Shown piece after piece: positions 1 to 7,476 of a DNA stretch of 34,122 nt. The first letter of the stretch is position 1. Each line of letters starts with the position of its first letter. A program made the position numbers and the translations under genes. Source of the DNA: Streptomyces muensis (lineage in GTDB: Bacteria; Actinomycetota; Actinomycetes; Streptomycetales; Streptomycetaceae); contig NZ_JAKEIP010000076.1 of assembly GCF_021474425.1 (NCBI RefSeq), positions 1 through 34,122 on the forward strand. Reading direction: 5' to 3'. The notes below the pieces were generated by a model. The model made no database searches. It had not been told where the DNA came from and worked only from the letters and a program-made list of their open reading frames with translations.

Positions 1-78
1 CCCCGCCAGGGGGCCTTGCCCCCTGGACCCCCGCTGTCGGCCCTCCGGGCCTCGTCCTCAAACGCCGGACGGGCTGAA
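1..78. repeat. Composite Streptomyces intergenic repeat with hairpin
   Basis: The first 78 bases combine two sequences that I recognise from memory as common in Streptomyces spacers. One is a perfect 9-bp hairpin (arms 6-14 and 18-26, loop CTT). The other is a block at about 54-75 containing CCTCAAACGCCGG. A diverged copy of the second block sits at 7451-7475, so the repeat is visible within this window as well. The hairpin could act as a terminator for whatever lies to the left. No coding sequence is supported here. Confidence 0.6.
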
Positions 79-139
79 AATGCCTGACCGGCCCGGGCGC
101 GAGGGGTTCCGGCTCCGGCAGTGGGCAGGCACTGTTAGA

Positions 140-152
140 GGGAACGGTTCCC
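140..152. promoter_or_regulatory. Perfect palindrome upstream of the CGNR gene
   Basis: GGGAAC-G-GTTCCC is a 13-bp perfect inverted repeat about 33 bp before the start of the CGNR gene. It overlaps a possible -10-like TAGAGG (135-140). It has the form of a repressor operator, perhaps for autoregulation, but no binding family can be named from sequence alone. Confidence 0.35.
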
Positions 153-184
153 CCGGCGGGTGACCCCTAGGCGGTGACAGGCAC

Positions 185-781
185 ATGGCACTGGGTACGG
201 CCACGGGCGCGTACGAGCTGCGGTTCGGTGCGGGGCGGCTCTGTCTGGATCTTCTGGCGACCACGCATCCCGACGAACATCTGGACTCCGTCGAGGTGTT
301 GTGCGCCTGGATCGTCGGGGCCGGGCTGGTTCCGGCGGGCACCCCGCTCGGGCATGCCGACGCCTCCTGGCTCGTCGACTTCCGTGAACTGCGCGGACGT
401 ATCGGACAGTTGGTGCGGGGCGGTCTCCATGCCGAGCCCTGGCCGTCGTACGACATCGCGCTCGGGCGGGTGAACGACATCGCGCTCGCCGCGCCGCCGG
501 CCCCCCGCGCCGTACGGAGTGAGGACGGCACCCTCGTCCGGGAGCTGGACCACCCGCCCGAGTGCGCCGCCCTGCTCGGTGCCGTCGCCCGGGACGCCGT
601 CGAACTGCTCACCGACCCCGTCGCGCGGGCCGGGCTGAGGGAGTGCGAGGGGGACAACTGCCCGATCGTTTATGTCGATACGTCCCGGGGGCGCAGGAGG
701 CGCTGGTGCTCCAGTGAGGTCTGCGGGAACCGGGAAAGGGTCGCCCGGCATCGTCGTCGCGCCGCCCTCGCGCGAGCCTGA
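185..781 (+). CDS. CGNR zinc-finger (ABATE-domain) putative transcriptional regulator
   Basis: This 198-residue protein has the two-part layout of the CGNR family. An N-terminal ABATE-type region (about residues 10-140) precedes a C-terminal zinc finger with Cys154, Cys159, Cys175 and Cys180; the last is part of the signature Cys-Gly-Asn-Arg. The tail is very basic, which fits nucleic-acid binding. Family members are thought to be stress- or metabolite-responsive regulators, but the ligand of this one cannot be told. The ATG at 185 has only a weak upstream AGG. The gene ends 265 bp before the sigma-factor gene, so it is probably a separate unit. Family assignment is firm; function is inference. 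Confidence 0.85.
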   Translation: MALGTATGAYELRFGAGRLCLDLLATTHPDEHLDSVEVLCAWIVGAGLVPAGTPLGHADASWLVDFRELRGRIGQLVRGGLHAEPWPSYDIALGRVNDIALAAPPAPRAVRSEDGTLVRELDHPPECAALLGAVARDAVELLTDPVARAGLRECEGDNCPIVYVDTSRGRRRRWCSSEVCGNRERVARHRRRAALARA

Positions 782-842
782 CAGTCCGTTATGCCGCTTC
801 TGTGGAACGGGCGTCGAAGTGATTTCGATTACATGCCGTTTA

Positions 843-858
843 CCTACGCACCCGTAGG
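843..858. promoter_or_regulatory. Inverted repeat upstream of the ECF sigma gene
   Basis: CCTACG-CACC-CGTAGG is a perfect 6-bp inverted repeat in the 265-bp gap between the CGNR gene and the sigma-factor gene. The same gap holds two short hairpins close to the sigma start: GGTCG-AG-CGACC and a G5-AA-C5 stem. I cannot assign a regulator. The gap contains no supported gene. Confidence 0.3.
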
Positions 859-1036
859 GAAGGCCTCGATCGATCTTGCCGATGTGACGGAAATGTAAAG
901 ATCGCGCGGTAGGAATGTGCTGCCATGTCCCGCTCGTCACGTCACTCCGAAGAAAAGTGTCGCCTCGGTTTGAACACTCAACGGGCCGCTTCCGTACGGG
1001 TGGTCGAGCGACCGACTGGGGGAACCCCCGGACATC

Positions 1037-1042
1037 GGAGGT
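1037..1042 (+). promoter_or_regulatory. Ribosome binding site that selects the sigma-factor start
   Basis: GGAGGT lies 4-5 nt before the GTG at 1047. This is the best Shine-Dalgarno match in the 5' part of the open frame and argues against the far-upstream ATG at 915. Confidence 0.5.
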
Positions 1043-1046
1043 GGGC

Positions 1047-1622
1047 GTGCGCAAGGATTCCGTCGTGGCCAATGAACGTGGATCGAGGGCCCGACATCGC
1101 ATGTCCCAGCCCTCGGAACCTGATGAGGAGCTGATGCGTGCGCTGTACAGAGAGCACGCCGGACCCCTCCTCGCGTATGTCCTTCGACTGGTCGCCGGTG
1201 ACCGGCAACGAGCAGAGGACGTTGTGCAGGAGACGCTCATCCGTGCCTGGAAGAACGCCGGACAGCTCAATCGAGCGACCGGATCGGTACGCCCCTGGCT
1301 GGTGACGGTCGCCCGGCGCATCGTCATCGACGGCCACCGCAGCCGGCAGGCCCGGCCGCAGGAGGTCGATCCGTCGCCGCTGGAGGTCATCCCCGCGGAG
1401 GACGAGATCGACAAGGCGCTGTGGCTGATGACGCTGTCGGACGCACTCGACGACCTGACCCCCGCCCACCGGGAGGTCCTGGTCGAGACGTACTTCAAGG
1501 GGCGTACGGTCAACGAGGCGGCCGAGACGCTGGGCATACCCAGCGGCACCGTTCGCTCCAGGGTGTTCTATGCCCTGCGGTCGATGAAGCTGGCTCTGGA
1601 GGAGCGGGGGGTGACGGCGTGA
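1047..1622 (+). CDS. sigU: ECF RNA polymerase sigma factor, SigU-like
   Basis: This 191-residue ECF (group 4) sigma factor directs RNA polymerase to alternative promoters. Region 2 (core binding and -10 recognition) begins at the YREHAGPLL segment and runs through the AEDVVQETLIRAW motif. Region 4 carries the helix-turn-helix with NEAAETLGIPSGTVRSRV. Start choice: GTG 1047 follows GGAGGT, while ATG 1101 also remains possible. The stop overlaps the next start (TGATG), so sigma and anti-sigma should be translationally coupled. The gene order HelD, malic enzyme, HU and MurA to the right recalls the S. coelicolor sigU locus. From memory, SigU there affects aerial growth and secretion when released from RsuA. 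Family is certain; the sigU name rests on remembered synteny. Confidence 0.85.
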   Translation: MRKDSVVANERGSRARHRMSQPSEPDEELMRALYREHAGPLLAYVLRLVAGDRQRAEDVVQETLIRAWKNAGQLNRATGSVRPWLVTVARRIVIDGHRSRQARPQEVDPSPLEVIPAEDEIDKALWLMTLSDALDDLTPAHREVLVETYFKGRTVNEAAETLGIPSGTVRSRVFYALRSMKLALEERGVTA

Positions 1623-2458
1623 TGAGTGTGTACGGGGGAAACCAGGGATTCGGGATGGGCGGTTCGGGTATGTCTGGACCCATGCAGGGACATTCGGCCC
1701 CGAGCGAGCACGAGACCGTCGGCGCCTACGCCCTCGGGATCCTCGACGACGCCGAGGCAACCGCTTTCGAGGCCCATCTCGCGACCTGCGAGTGGTGCGC
1801 CCAGCAGCTGGACGAGCTCGCCGGGATGGAGCCCATGCTGGCCGCGCTCGCGGACCTGCCCGGCGCCGGCACGCCCGCGATCGGTGACTCCCTGTCCGCC
1901 AAGCCGAGCCCGCGTCTGGTGAACAAGCTGGTCGACGAGGTCGCCGAGCGCCGGGCCCAGAAGCGCCGGCGCAGCTTCTACATGGTCGCCGCGGCGGCCG
2001 CGCTCATCGTCGGCGGCCCGTTCGTGGCCGTGGCGACCAACGGCGGCGACGGCAGCGGCGGTGGCGCCGAGGGGACCAACACCGTGGCGGCCGCCAACCC
2101 CGCCAAGGACCTGTTCGACAGCATCGGGACCAAGGCCTCGGGCAACGACTCGACGACCGGCGTCAGCGCGACCGTCGCCATGTCGGAGAAGCTCTGGGGC
2201 ACCGAGACGGCCCTGGAGCTCAAGGGCGTCAAGGGGCCGCTCAAGTGCTCCCTGATCTTCGTCAGCAAGGACGGCGAGCGCGAGACGGCCGCCTCCTGGT
2301 CCGTCCCGAAGTGGGGCTACGGCATCCCGGACGCCAAGACCGAGCAGGCCAGGAACCCGCTCTACGTCAGCGGCGGCGTGTCCATGTCCCCGGACGACGT
2401 GGACCACGTGGAGGTCATGGACTTCGACGGGAACAAGCTCGCAGAGGTCGACGTATAG
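1622..2458 (+). CDS. rsuA: Zinc-binding anti-sigma factor, RsuA-like (membrane-anchored)
   Basis: This 278-residue protein should hold the upstream sigma factor inactive at the membrane. It has an N-terminal anti-sigma zinc domain with the H-x3-C-x2-C motif (AHLATCEWC) and an upstream His (SEHETVG), then a basic stretch. A single hydrophobic segment (about residues 120-138, YMVAAAAALIVGGPFVAVA) follows, then an extracytoplasmic C-terminal domain (about 140 residues) of the anti-sigma-K/RskA-like type. Release probably needs regulated proteolysis, as in the family. The ATG at 1622 overlaps the sigma stop. The frame is open upstream but the coupled ATG is the natural start. Role is well supported; the signal sensed is unknown. 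Confidence 0.88.
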   Translation: MSVYGGNQGFGMGGSGMSGPMQGHSAPSEHETVGAYALGILDDAEATAFEAHLATCEWCAQQLDELAGMEPMLAALADLPGAGTPAIGDSLSAKPSPRLVNKLVDEVAERRAQKRRRSFYMVAAAAALIVGGPFVAVATNGGDGSGGGAEGTNTVAAANPAKDLFDSIGTKASGNDSTTGVSATVAMSEKLWGTETALELKGVKGPLKCSLIFVSKDGERETAASWSVPKWGYGIPDAKTEQARNPLYVSGGVSMSPDDVDHVEVMDFDGNKLAEVDV

Positions 2459-2528
2459 CGTGCCGTAGCTTTTCCGGGTCCCCTTCGCGTACGGTTGACG
2501 GCTGCCCAGCACGTCAGAAGGGGGCCCG

Positions 2529-4967
2529 GTGGCCGCTCAGGCTCAACAGGAAACCGCGCTCGAAGACTCCCGCAGAGACCGCGAGATCGGCGTCGAACAG
2601 GAACACCTGGACCGGGTGTACCGGCGGCTCGAGGAGAAGATCCACGAGGCCGAGTTCCTCATGAACGACGCGGCCAAGCGCGGCCAGGTCGGTACCCCCG
2701 GCGCGCTCGCCGAGCGGGACGCGCAGGTCTTCCGAGCGGGTGTCCACCTCAACCGGCTCAACAACGAGTTCGAGGACTTCCTCTTCGGCCGGATCGACCT
2801 GCTGCTCGGCAAGGACGGCAAGAAGGGACCCGACGGCGCCTACACCGCCGTCGAGCCCGCCGAGGGCGCGGTCCGCGAGGACAACACCGCCGACATCGCC
2901 GAGACCCTGCACATCGGCCGGATCGGCGTGCTCGACCAGGACTACGCCCCGCTGGTCATCGACTGGCGGGCCCCGGCCGCCGCGCCCTTCTACCGCTCCA
3001 CCCCGGTCGACCCCGGGCGGGTCGTACGGCGCCGGGTCATCCGCTCCAAGGGGCGCCGCGTGCTGGGCGTCGAGGACGACCTGATGCGCCCCGAGCTCAA
3101 GGCCTTCCTCGACGGCCACGAACTGGCCGTCATCGGCGACGGCGCCCTCATGGCGGCCCTGGGCCAGGCCCGCAGCCACACCATGCGGGACATCGTGGCC
3201 TCCATCCAGGCCGAGCAGGACCTGGTCATCCGCGCGCCCGCCGCCTCCGTGACCTACGTCGAGGGCGGCCCCGGCACCGGCAAGACCGCCGTCGCCCTGC
3301 ACCGCGCCGCCTACCTGCTCTACCAGGACCGGCGCCGGTACGCGGGCGGCATCCTGATCGTCTCGCCGACCCCGCTGCTGGTGGCGTACACCGAGGGCGT
3401 CCTCCCCTCGCTCGGCGAGGAGGGCCAGGTCGCCATCCGCGCGATCGGCTCCCTCGTCGACGGCGCCGAGGCCACGCTCTACGACTCCCCGTCCACGGCC
3501 CGCGCCAAGGGCTCGTACCGCATGCTCAAGGTGCTGCGGAAGGCGGCGCGCGGCGCGCTGGAGCTCGGTCCGGGCGGCCGCACCCCGCAGGGCCGGCCCG
3601 CCTCCGGCGGCGCGGCGCCCAACCGGACGGGCCAGCTCGCCTTCGGCGACGACCCGGCCGACCACGACACCGGCACACCCGCGCCGGCCCCCGCCGGACC
3701 GCCCACCCGGCTGCGCGTGGTCGCCTTCGGCCGCCGTCTCGAACTGGAGGCCGCCGAGCTGGAACGTATCCGCCGCACGGCCCTCGGCGGCACGGCCCCC
3801 GTGAACCTGCTGCGCCCGCGCGCCCGCAAGCTGCTGCTCGACGCCCTGTGGGCCCAGTCGGGCGCCGCCACCCGGCACAGCGACCCGGAGCTCGCCGCCG
3901 AGCTGCGCTCCTCCTTCGACGAGGACGTCAGTACCGAGGACAGCTTCATCGCCTTCCTCGACGCCTGGTGGCCGGAGCTGACCCCGCGGGCCGTGCTGGC
4001 CGCGATGGCCGACGAGCGCCGCCTCGGCCGCTGGGCCCGTCGCGTCCTCAACCCCGGCGAGGTCCGCAAGGTGGCCCGCTCGCTGAGGCGGGACGGCTAC
4101 TCCGTGCACGACATCGCCATGCTCGACGAGCTCCAGGCGATCCTCGGCACCCCGGCCCGCCCCCGGAAGAAGCGCGACCTCGACCCGCTCGACCAGCTCA
4201 CCGGCCTCGAGGAGCTGATGCCGGTGCGCGAGGAGTCGCAGCGCGAGCGCGCCGAGCGGCTCGCGGCCGAGCGCGTCGAGTACGCCCACGTCATCGTCGA
4301 CGAGGCCCAGGACGTCACGCCGATGCAGTGGCGGATGCTCGGGCGCCGGGGCCGGCACGCCACCTGGACGGTCGTCGGCGACCCGGCCCAGTCCTCCTGG
4401 TCCGACGTCGACGAGGCCGCCGAGGCCCGGGACGAGGCCCTCGGCACCCGCCCGCGCCGCCGCTTCCAGCTCACCGTGAACTACCGCAACCCGGCCGAGA
4501 TCGCCCAGCTCGCGGCGAAGGTCCTGGCGCTGGCCATGCCAGGCTCCACCTCACCGTCGGCCGTCCGCTCCACCGGCGTCGAGCCGCGTTTTGTGACAAC
4601 GAACAATGGAAACAGCACCGTCGTACGGGACTCCCTGGCGCAGACCGTCCGCGAGGAAGCCGCCCGGCTGCTGGACCGTGTCGACGGCACGGTCGGCGTG
4701 GTCGTCGCCATGCAGCGGCGCGAGGAGGCGGCCAAGTGGCTGGCCGGGCTCGGCGACCGGGTCGTGGCACTCGGCAGCCTGGAGGCGAAGGGGCTGGAGT
4801 ACGACGCCACGGTCGTCGTCTCCCCGGCGGAGATCGCGGACGAGTCGCCGGCCGGACTGCGCGTGCTGTACGTCGCGCTGACCCGGGCCACCCAGCAGCT
4901 GACGGTGGTGTCCGGGGAGCGGGACGAACCGGACGACTCCGGGGTGCCGGACCTGCTCAGGGATTGA
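2529..4967 (+). CDS. helD: HelD-type UvrD-like helicase, RNA polymerase recycling factor
   Basis: This 812-residue protein resembles actinobacterial (class II) HelD, an ATPase that removes stalled RNA polymerase from DNA. The N-terminus is rich in charged heptads (about residues 8-95), fitting the coiled coil that enters the secondary channel. Walker A is GGPGTGKTAVALHRAAYLLY near residue 245. Walker B is VIVDEAQDVTPMQW near 592, followed by GDPAQSSW. The C-terminal SF1 motifs include LEAKGLEYD and YVALTRA. The GTG start at 2529 follows an AGAAGGGGG stretch. It lies 70 bp after the anti-sigma gene, so joint transcription is possible. I saw no rifamycin-associated element upstream, so this is more likely the housekeeping paralogue than HelR. 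Family is firm. Confidence 0.88.
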   Translation: MAAQAQQETALEDSRRDREIGVEQEHLDRVYRRLEEKIHEAEFLMNDAAKRGQVGTPGALAERDAQVFRAGVHLNRLNNEFEDFLFGRIDLLLGKDGKKGPDGAYTAVEPAEGAVREDNTADIAETLHIGRIGVLDQDYAPLVIDWRAPAAAPFYRSTPVDPGRVVRRRVIRSKGRRVLGVEDDLMRPELKAFLDGHELAVIGDGALMAALGQARSHTMRDIVASIQAEQDLVIRAPAASVTYVEGGPGTGKTAVALHRAAYLLYQDRRRYAGGILIVSPTPLLVAYTEGVLPSLGEEGQVAIRAIGSLVDGAEATLYDSPSTARAKGSYRMLKVLRKAARGALELGPGGRTPQGRPASGGAAPNRTGQLAFGDDPADHDTGTPAPAPAGPPTRLRVVAFGRRLELEAAELERIRRTALGGTAPVNLLRPRARKLLLDALWAQSGAATRHSDPELAAELRSSFDEDVSTEDSFIAFLDAWWPELTPRAVLAAMADERRLGRWARRVLNPGEVRKVARSLRRDGYSVHDIAMLDELQAILGTPARPRKKRDLDPLDQLTGLEELMPVREESQRERAERLAAERVEYAHVIVDEAQDVTPMQWRMLGRRGRHATWTVVGDPAQSSWSDVDEAAEARDEALGTRPRRRFQLTVNYRNPAEIAQLAAKVLALAMPGSTSPSAVRSTGVEPRFVTTNNGNSTVVRDSLAQTVREEAARLLDRVDGTVGVVVAMQRREEAAKWLAGLGDRVVALGSLEAKGLEYDATVVVSPAEIADESPAGLRVLYVALTRATQQLTVVSGERDEPDDSGVPDLLRD

Positions 4968-5014
4968 TCCGCCAGAACCACTGTTGGGGGAATGGCCTTA
5001 CGGGATCCGTTTGT

Positions 5015-5020
5015 TAGCCT
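5015..5020 (+). promoter_or_regulatory. Candidate -10 element for the structured RNA
   Basis: TAGCCT fits TANNNT and lies 6 nt before the 11-bp closing stem that begins at 5027, where transcription would be expected to start. I found no convincing -35 hexamer at 16-19 bp. Confidence 0.4.
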
Positions 5021-5026
5021 GGGTGT

Positions 5027-5162
5027 GGCACCGGCTCGATCCAAGCCCCCGGGCCCAACCTTCGTCGCTACGAGCGACCACTTGCCGCGAGGCGAGCATG
5101 GCGGGCCGGTGTCATGAACGGAGAGAAGAGACCCACGTCATCCAGTGACGTGGGTCTCTTTT
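5027..5162 (+). ncRNA. Structured RNA with intrinsic terminator (small RNA or 5' leader)
   Basis: The 316-bp gap between helD and the malic enzyme holds a clearly folded RNA. An 11-bp closing stem pairs 5027-5037 with 5103-5113. Inside it are a 6-bp hairpin (5064-5069 with 5073-5078) and a 6-bp hairpin capped by a GCGA (GNRA) tetraloop (5081-5086 with 5091-5096). After a short purine-rich link comes a 15-bp perfect terminator stem running into four T residues. The terminator lies 121 nt before the malic enzyme start. The element is therefore either a free-standing small RNA of about 135 nt or a leader that attenuates the downstream gene. I recall small RNAs being reported near this position in S. 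coelicolor but cannot verify the name. No riboswitch class that I know matches. Confidence 0.65.
5126..5162 (+). terminator. Rho-independent terminator, 15-bp perfect stem
   Basis: Arms 5126-5140 and 5146-5160 pair without mismatch around a 5-nt loop (TCCAG) and the 3' side runs into TTTT. A T-tailed terminator this strong is uncommon in Streptomyces and marks the 3' end of the RNA before it. Confidence 0.9.
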
Positions 5163-5176
5163 CATGAGAAGACGTG

Positions 5177-5193
5177 GCGAACAATACGTTCGC
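5177..5193. promoter_or_regulatory. Operator-like inverted repeat before the malic enzyme gene
   Basis: GCGAAC-AATAC-GTTCGC is a perfect 6-bp inverted repeat with a 5-nt spacer, just after the terminator and 91 bp before the malic enzyme start. A second small inverted repeat, CCTAC-n6-GTAGG, lies at 5213-5228. Their position suits a promoter and operator serving the malic enzyme gene independently of the upstream RNA. Confidence 0.35.
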
Positions 5194-5283
5194 AATTCAA
5201 GCCCGGCTAACTCCTACTCGGCGGTAGGTGCGACGATCGGACGGCATACCCAGCGTCACAGGTGAAAGCAGAGGAAGTCGGCC

Positions 5284-6708
5284 ATGGCAACGGCGCCCAG
5301 CGTCTCCTACTCGATGACGGTCCGGCTGGAGGTGCCCGCGAGCGGAACCGCGGTCTCCCAGCTCACCACGGCCGTGGAGTCCCACGGAGGCTCGGTCACC
5401 GGCCTCGACGTCACCGCTTCCGGGCACGAGAAGCTCCGTATCGACGTCACCATCGCCGCCACCTCCACGGCGCACGCCGACGAGATCGTCGAGCAGCTGC
5501 GCACCATCGAGGGCGTCACGCTCGGCAAGGTCTCCGACCGTACGTTCCTGATGCACCTCGGCGGCAAGATCGAGATGGCGTCCAAGCACCCCATCCGCAA
5601 CCGTGACGACCTGTCCATGGTCTACACGCCGGGCGTGGCCCGCGTCTGCATGGCCATCGCCGAGAACCCCGAGGACGCGCGCCGCCTCACCATCAAGCGC
5701 AACTCCGTTGCGGTTGTGACGGACGGCTCGGCGGTGCTGGGCCTCGGCAACATCGGCCCGAAGGCCGCGCTGCCCGTCATGGAGGGCAAGGCGGCCCTCT
5801 TCAAGCGGTTCGCCGGCATCGACGCCTGGCCGATCTGCCTCGACACCCAGGACACCGACGCGATCGTCGAGATCGTCAAGGCCATCGCCCCCGGGTTCGC
5901 CGGCATCAACCTGGAGGACATCTCCGCGCCCCGCTGCTTCGAGATCGAGGCCCGGCTGCGCGAGGCCCTCGACATCCCCGTCTTCCACGACGACCAGCAC
6001 GGCACCGCGATCGTCGTCCTCGCCGCCCTCACCAACGCACTTCGCGTCGCGGGCAAGGCGATTGAGAACATCCGCGTGGTGATGTCCGGCGCCGGCGCGG
6101 CCGGTACGGCCATCCTCAAACTGCTGCTCGCGGCGGGCGTGAAGAACGCCGTCGTCGCCGACATCCACGGCGTCGTGCACGCCGGCCGCGAGGACCTGCG
6201 GGAGGCCCCCGCCGACTCGCCGCTGCGTTGGATCGCCGACAACACCAACCCCGAGGGCCTGACCGGCACGCTGAAGGAGGCCGTGCGCGGCGCGGACGTC
6301 TTCATCGGCGTCTCCGCCCCGAACGTCCTCGACGGCGACGACGTGGCCGCCATGGCCGACAACGCGATCGTGTTCGCGCTCGCGAACCCCGACCCCGAGG
6401 TCGACCCGGCAATCGCCCGTCAGACGGCCGCAGTTGTGGCCACCGGCCGCTCCGACTTCCCGAACCAGATCAACAACGTGCTGGTCTTCCCGGGTGTCTT
6501 CCGCGGTCTGCTGGACGCGCAGTCCCGCACGGTCAACACCGACATGATGCTCGCGGCCGCGAAGGCGCTGGCGGACGTGGTGACCGAGGACGAGCTGAAC
6601 CCGAACTACATCATCCCGAGCGTCTTCAACGACAAGGTCGCGGGCGCGGTCGCCGGCGCGGTGCGCGAGGCCGCGAAGGCCGTCACGACCGCCGGTGCGG
6701 GCGAGTAG
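5284..6708 (+). CDS. Malic enzyme with N-terminal ACT domain, probably NAD-dependent
   Basis: This 474-residue cytoplasmic enzyme should decarboxylate malate to pyruvate with reduction of NAD(P). Residues 1-80 form an ACT-type regulatory domain. The malic domain has VVTDGSAVLGLGNIGPKAAL and IPVFHDDQHGTAIVVLAAL. The Rossmann domain has SGAGAAGTAILKLL followed by an Asp at the end of the second strand (VVADIHG), which favours NAD over NADP. The ATG start has AGAGGAAG about 7 nt upstream. From memory, the S. coelicolor enzyme at this position (SCO2951) is the NAD-type one of two malic enzymes. The gene is preceded by the structured RNA and an inverted repeat, so it may be regulated. Confidence in the family is high; cofactor choice is inference. 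Confidence 0.92.
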   Translation: MATAPSVSYSMTVRLEVPASGTAVSQLTTAVESHGGSVTGLDVTASGHEKLRIDVTIAATSTAHADEIVEQLRTIEGVTLGKVSDRTFLMHLGGKIEMASKHPIRNRDDLSMVYTPGVARVCMAIAENPEDARRLTIKRNSVAVVTDGSAVLGLGNIGPKAALPVMEGKAALFKRFAGIDAWPICLDTQDTDAIVEIVKAIAPGFAGINLEDISAPRCFEIEARLREALDIPVFHDDQHGTAIVVLAALTNALRVAGKAIENIRVVMSGAGAAGTAILKLLLAAGVKNAVVADIHGVVHAGREDLREAPADSPLRWIADNTNPEGLTGTLKEAVRGADVFIGVSAPNVLDGDDVAAMADNAIVFALANPDPEVDPAIARQTAAVVATGRSDFPNQINNVLVFPGVFRGLLDAQSRTVNTDMMLAAAKALADVVTEDELNPNYIIPSVFNDKVAGAVAGAVREAAKAVTTAGAGE

Positions 6709-7066
6709 TCACCGGAAGCAGTGCCTCACGGCCCGCGAAGTGTGCGCGGGCTGTGAGGATCGCCACGGCAAGCCCTTGTACCGGCGCGTCGTGGAACCTG
6801 GGGCCTTGGGACGCCGTTTATCGTGACGGCCAAGCTCAGGCCCTCTCTTCGTGTGACTCCCAAGGGTTGTCTCACGACTCCTCCGGGCGCCGGATTGGCT
6901 TTCCCGCCGCAGGTAGGGGCAGGATGCGTCTCTGGGCGCGAGGGTCTGACGACGGACCCGGGTCCCGGGTCTCACCGAGGACCCTGGCAGCATCGACATC
7001 GCTGTGCCCGACATGCGGCCCCGCCGCGTGGCACGCCTCAAGGCAAATGAACACGGGAGTAACAAC
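6709..7066. other. Intergenic region between malic enzyme and HU genes
   Basis: This 358-bp gap holds the malic enzyme terminator (6724-6758) and must hold the HU promoter. A weak candidate is TTGGCT (6895-6900) with CAGGAT (6920-6925), spacing 19. GGACCCGGGTCC forms a short palindrome near 6956-6967. The open frames seen here are short, lack ribosome sites and resemble no family, so I call no gene. Confidence 0.4.
6724..6758 (+). terminator. Hairpin terminator after the malic enzyme gene
   Basis: Arms 6724-6737 and 6745-6758 form a 14-bp stem (one G-T pair) with a 7-nt loop, 15 bp after the stop codon. There is no T tract, as is usual for Streptomyces terminators. Confidence 0.75.
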
Positions 7067-7348
7067 ATGAACCGCAGTGAGCTGGTGGCCGCGCTGGCCG
7101 ACCGCGCCGAGGTGACCCGCAAGGACGCCGACGCCGTGCTGGCCGCGTTCGCCGAGACCGTCGGCGAGGTTGTCGCCAAGGGCGACGAGAAGGTCACCAT
7201 CCCTGGCTTCCTGACCTTCGAGCGCACCCACCGTGCCGCTCGCACCGCCCGCAACCCGCAGACCGGCGACCCGATCCAGATCCCGGCCGGCTACAGCGTG
7301 AAGGTCTCCGCGGGCAGCAAGCTCAAGGAAGCCGCCAAGGGTAAGTGA
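7067..7348 (+). CDS. hupA: HU-family nucleoid protein
   Basis: This 93-residue DNA-binding protein has the HU fold. The N-terminal helices begin NRSELVAALADRAEVTRKDADAVL. The DNA-binding arm follows, with IPGFLTFERTHRAARTARNPQTG and the intercalating Pro region IQIPAGYSVKVSAGSKLKEA. It is the short HU without the Lys/Ala-rich tail seen in the second Streptomyces HU (HupS), so it is the vegetative HupA type. The ATG at 7067 has GGGAG upstream; the longer open frame to 7004 has no ribosome site. It should bend and compact chromosomal DNA. The gene is followed by a strong terminator facing murA. Confidence 0.93.
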   Translation: MNRSELVAALADRAEVTRKDADAVLAAFAETVGEVVAKGDEKVTIPGFLTFERTHRAARTARNPQTGDPIQIPAGYSVKVSAGSKLKEAAKGK

Positions 7349-7395
7349 CCTTGCCGTCTGTACGCCACGGGACGGCGTGCGGCTTGTAGAACGCC

Positions 7396-7432
7396 GATGG
7401 GGCGGCGCCCGGTTCTCGGGTGCCGCCCCATC
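7396..7432. terminator. Bidirectional terminator between hupA and murA
   Basis: Arms 7396-7411 and 7417-7432 form a 16-bp stem (one G-T pair) with a 5-nt loop. It lies between two convergent genes and can serve both. A smaller GCCGTC/GACGGC inverted repeat precedes it at about 7354-7377. Confidence 0.88.
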
Positions 7433-7450
7433 GTGGTTGCTCTCACCAAT

Positions 7451-7475
7451 GGCCTCAAACGCCGGCCGGGCTGGA
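7451..7475. repeat. Second copy of the CCTCAAACGCCGG spacer repeat
   Basis: This matches the block at about 54-75 in a core of CCTCAAACGCCGG followed, after one changed base, by CGGGCTG. It ends two bases before the murA stop codon (7477-7479). It is a short dispersed Streptomyces spacer repeat, not an insertion sequence. Confidence 0.6.
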
Positions 7476-7476
7476 A

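Noticed and set aside
915..1046. Upstream ATG start for the sigma factor
   Set aside because: The extra 44 residues lack ECF similarity and ribosome site; GGAGGT supports GTG 1047.
2459..2528. Rifamycin-associated element upstream of helD
   Set aside because: No matching inverted repeat was seen, so a HelR-type resistance role is not supported.
2514..4358. Long minus-strand open frame opposite helD (614 codons)
   Set aside because: High-GC shadow frame; the plus strand has Walker motifs and correct codon bias.
5027..5113. Known riboswitch (cobalamin, SAM, TPP, c-di-AMP)
   Set aside because: None of the conserved core sequences of these classes is present.
6823..7050. Small open frame between malic enzyme and HU genes
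   Set aside because: No ribosome site or recognisable sequence, and it overlaps the likely HU promoter region.
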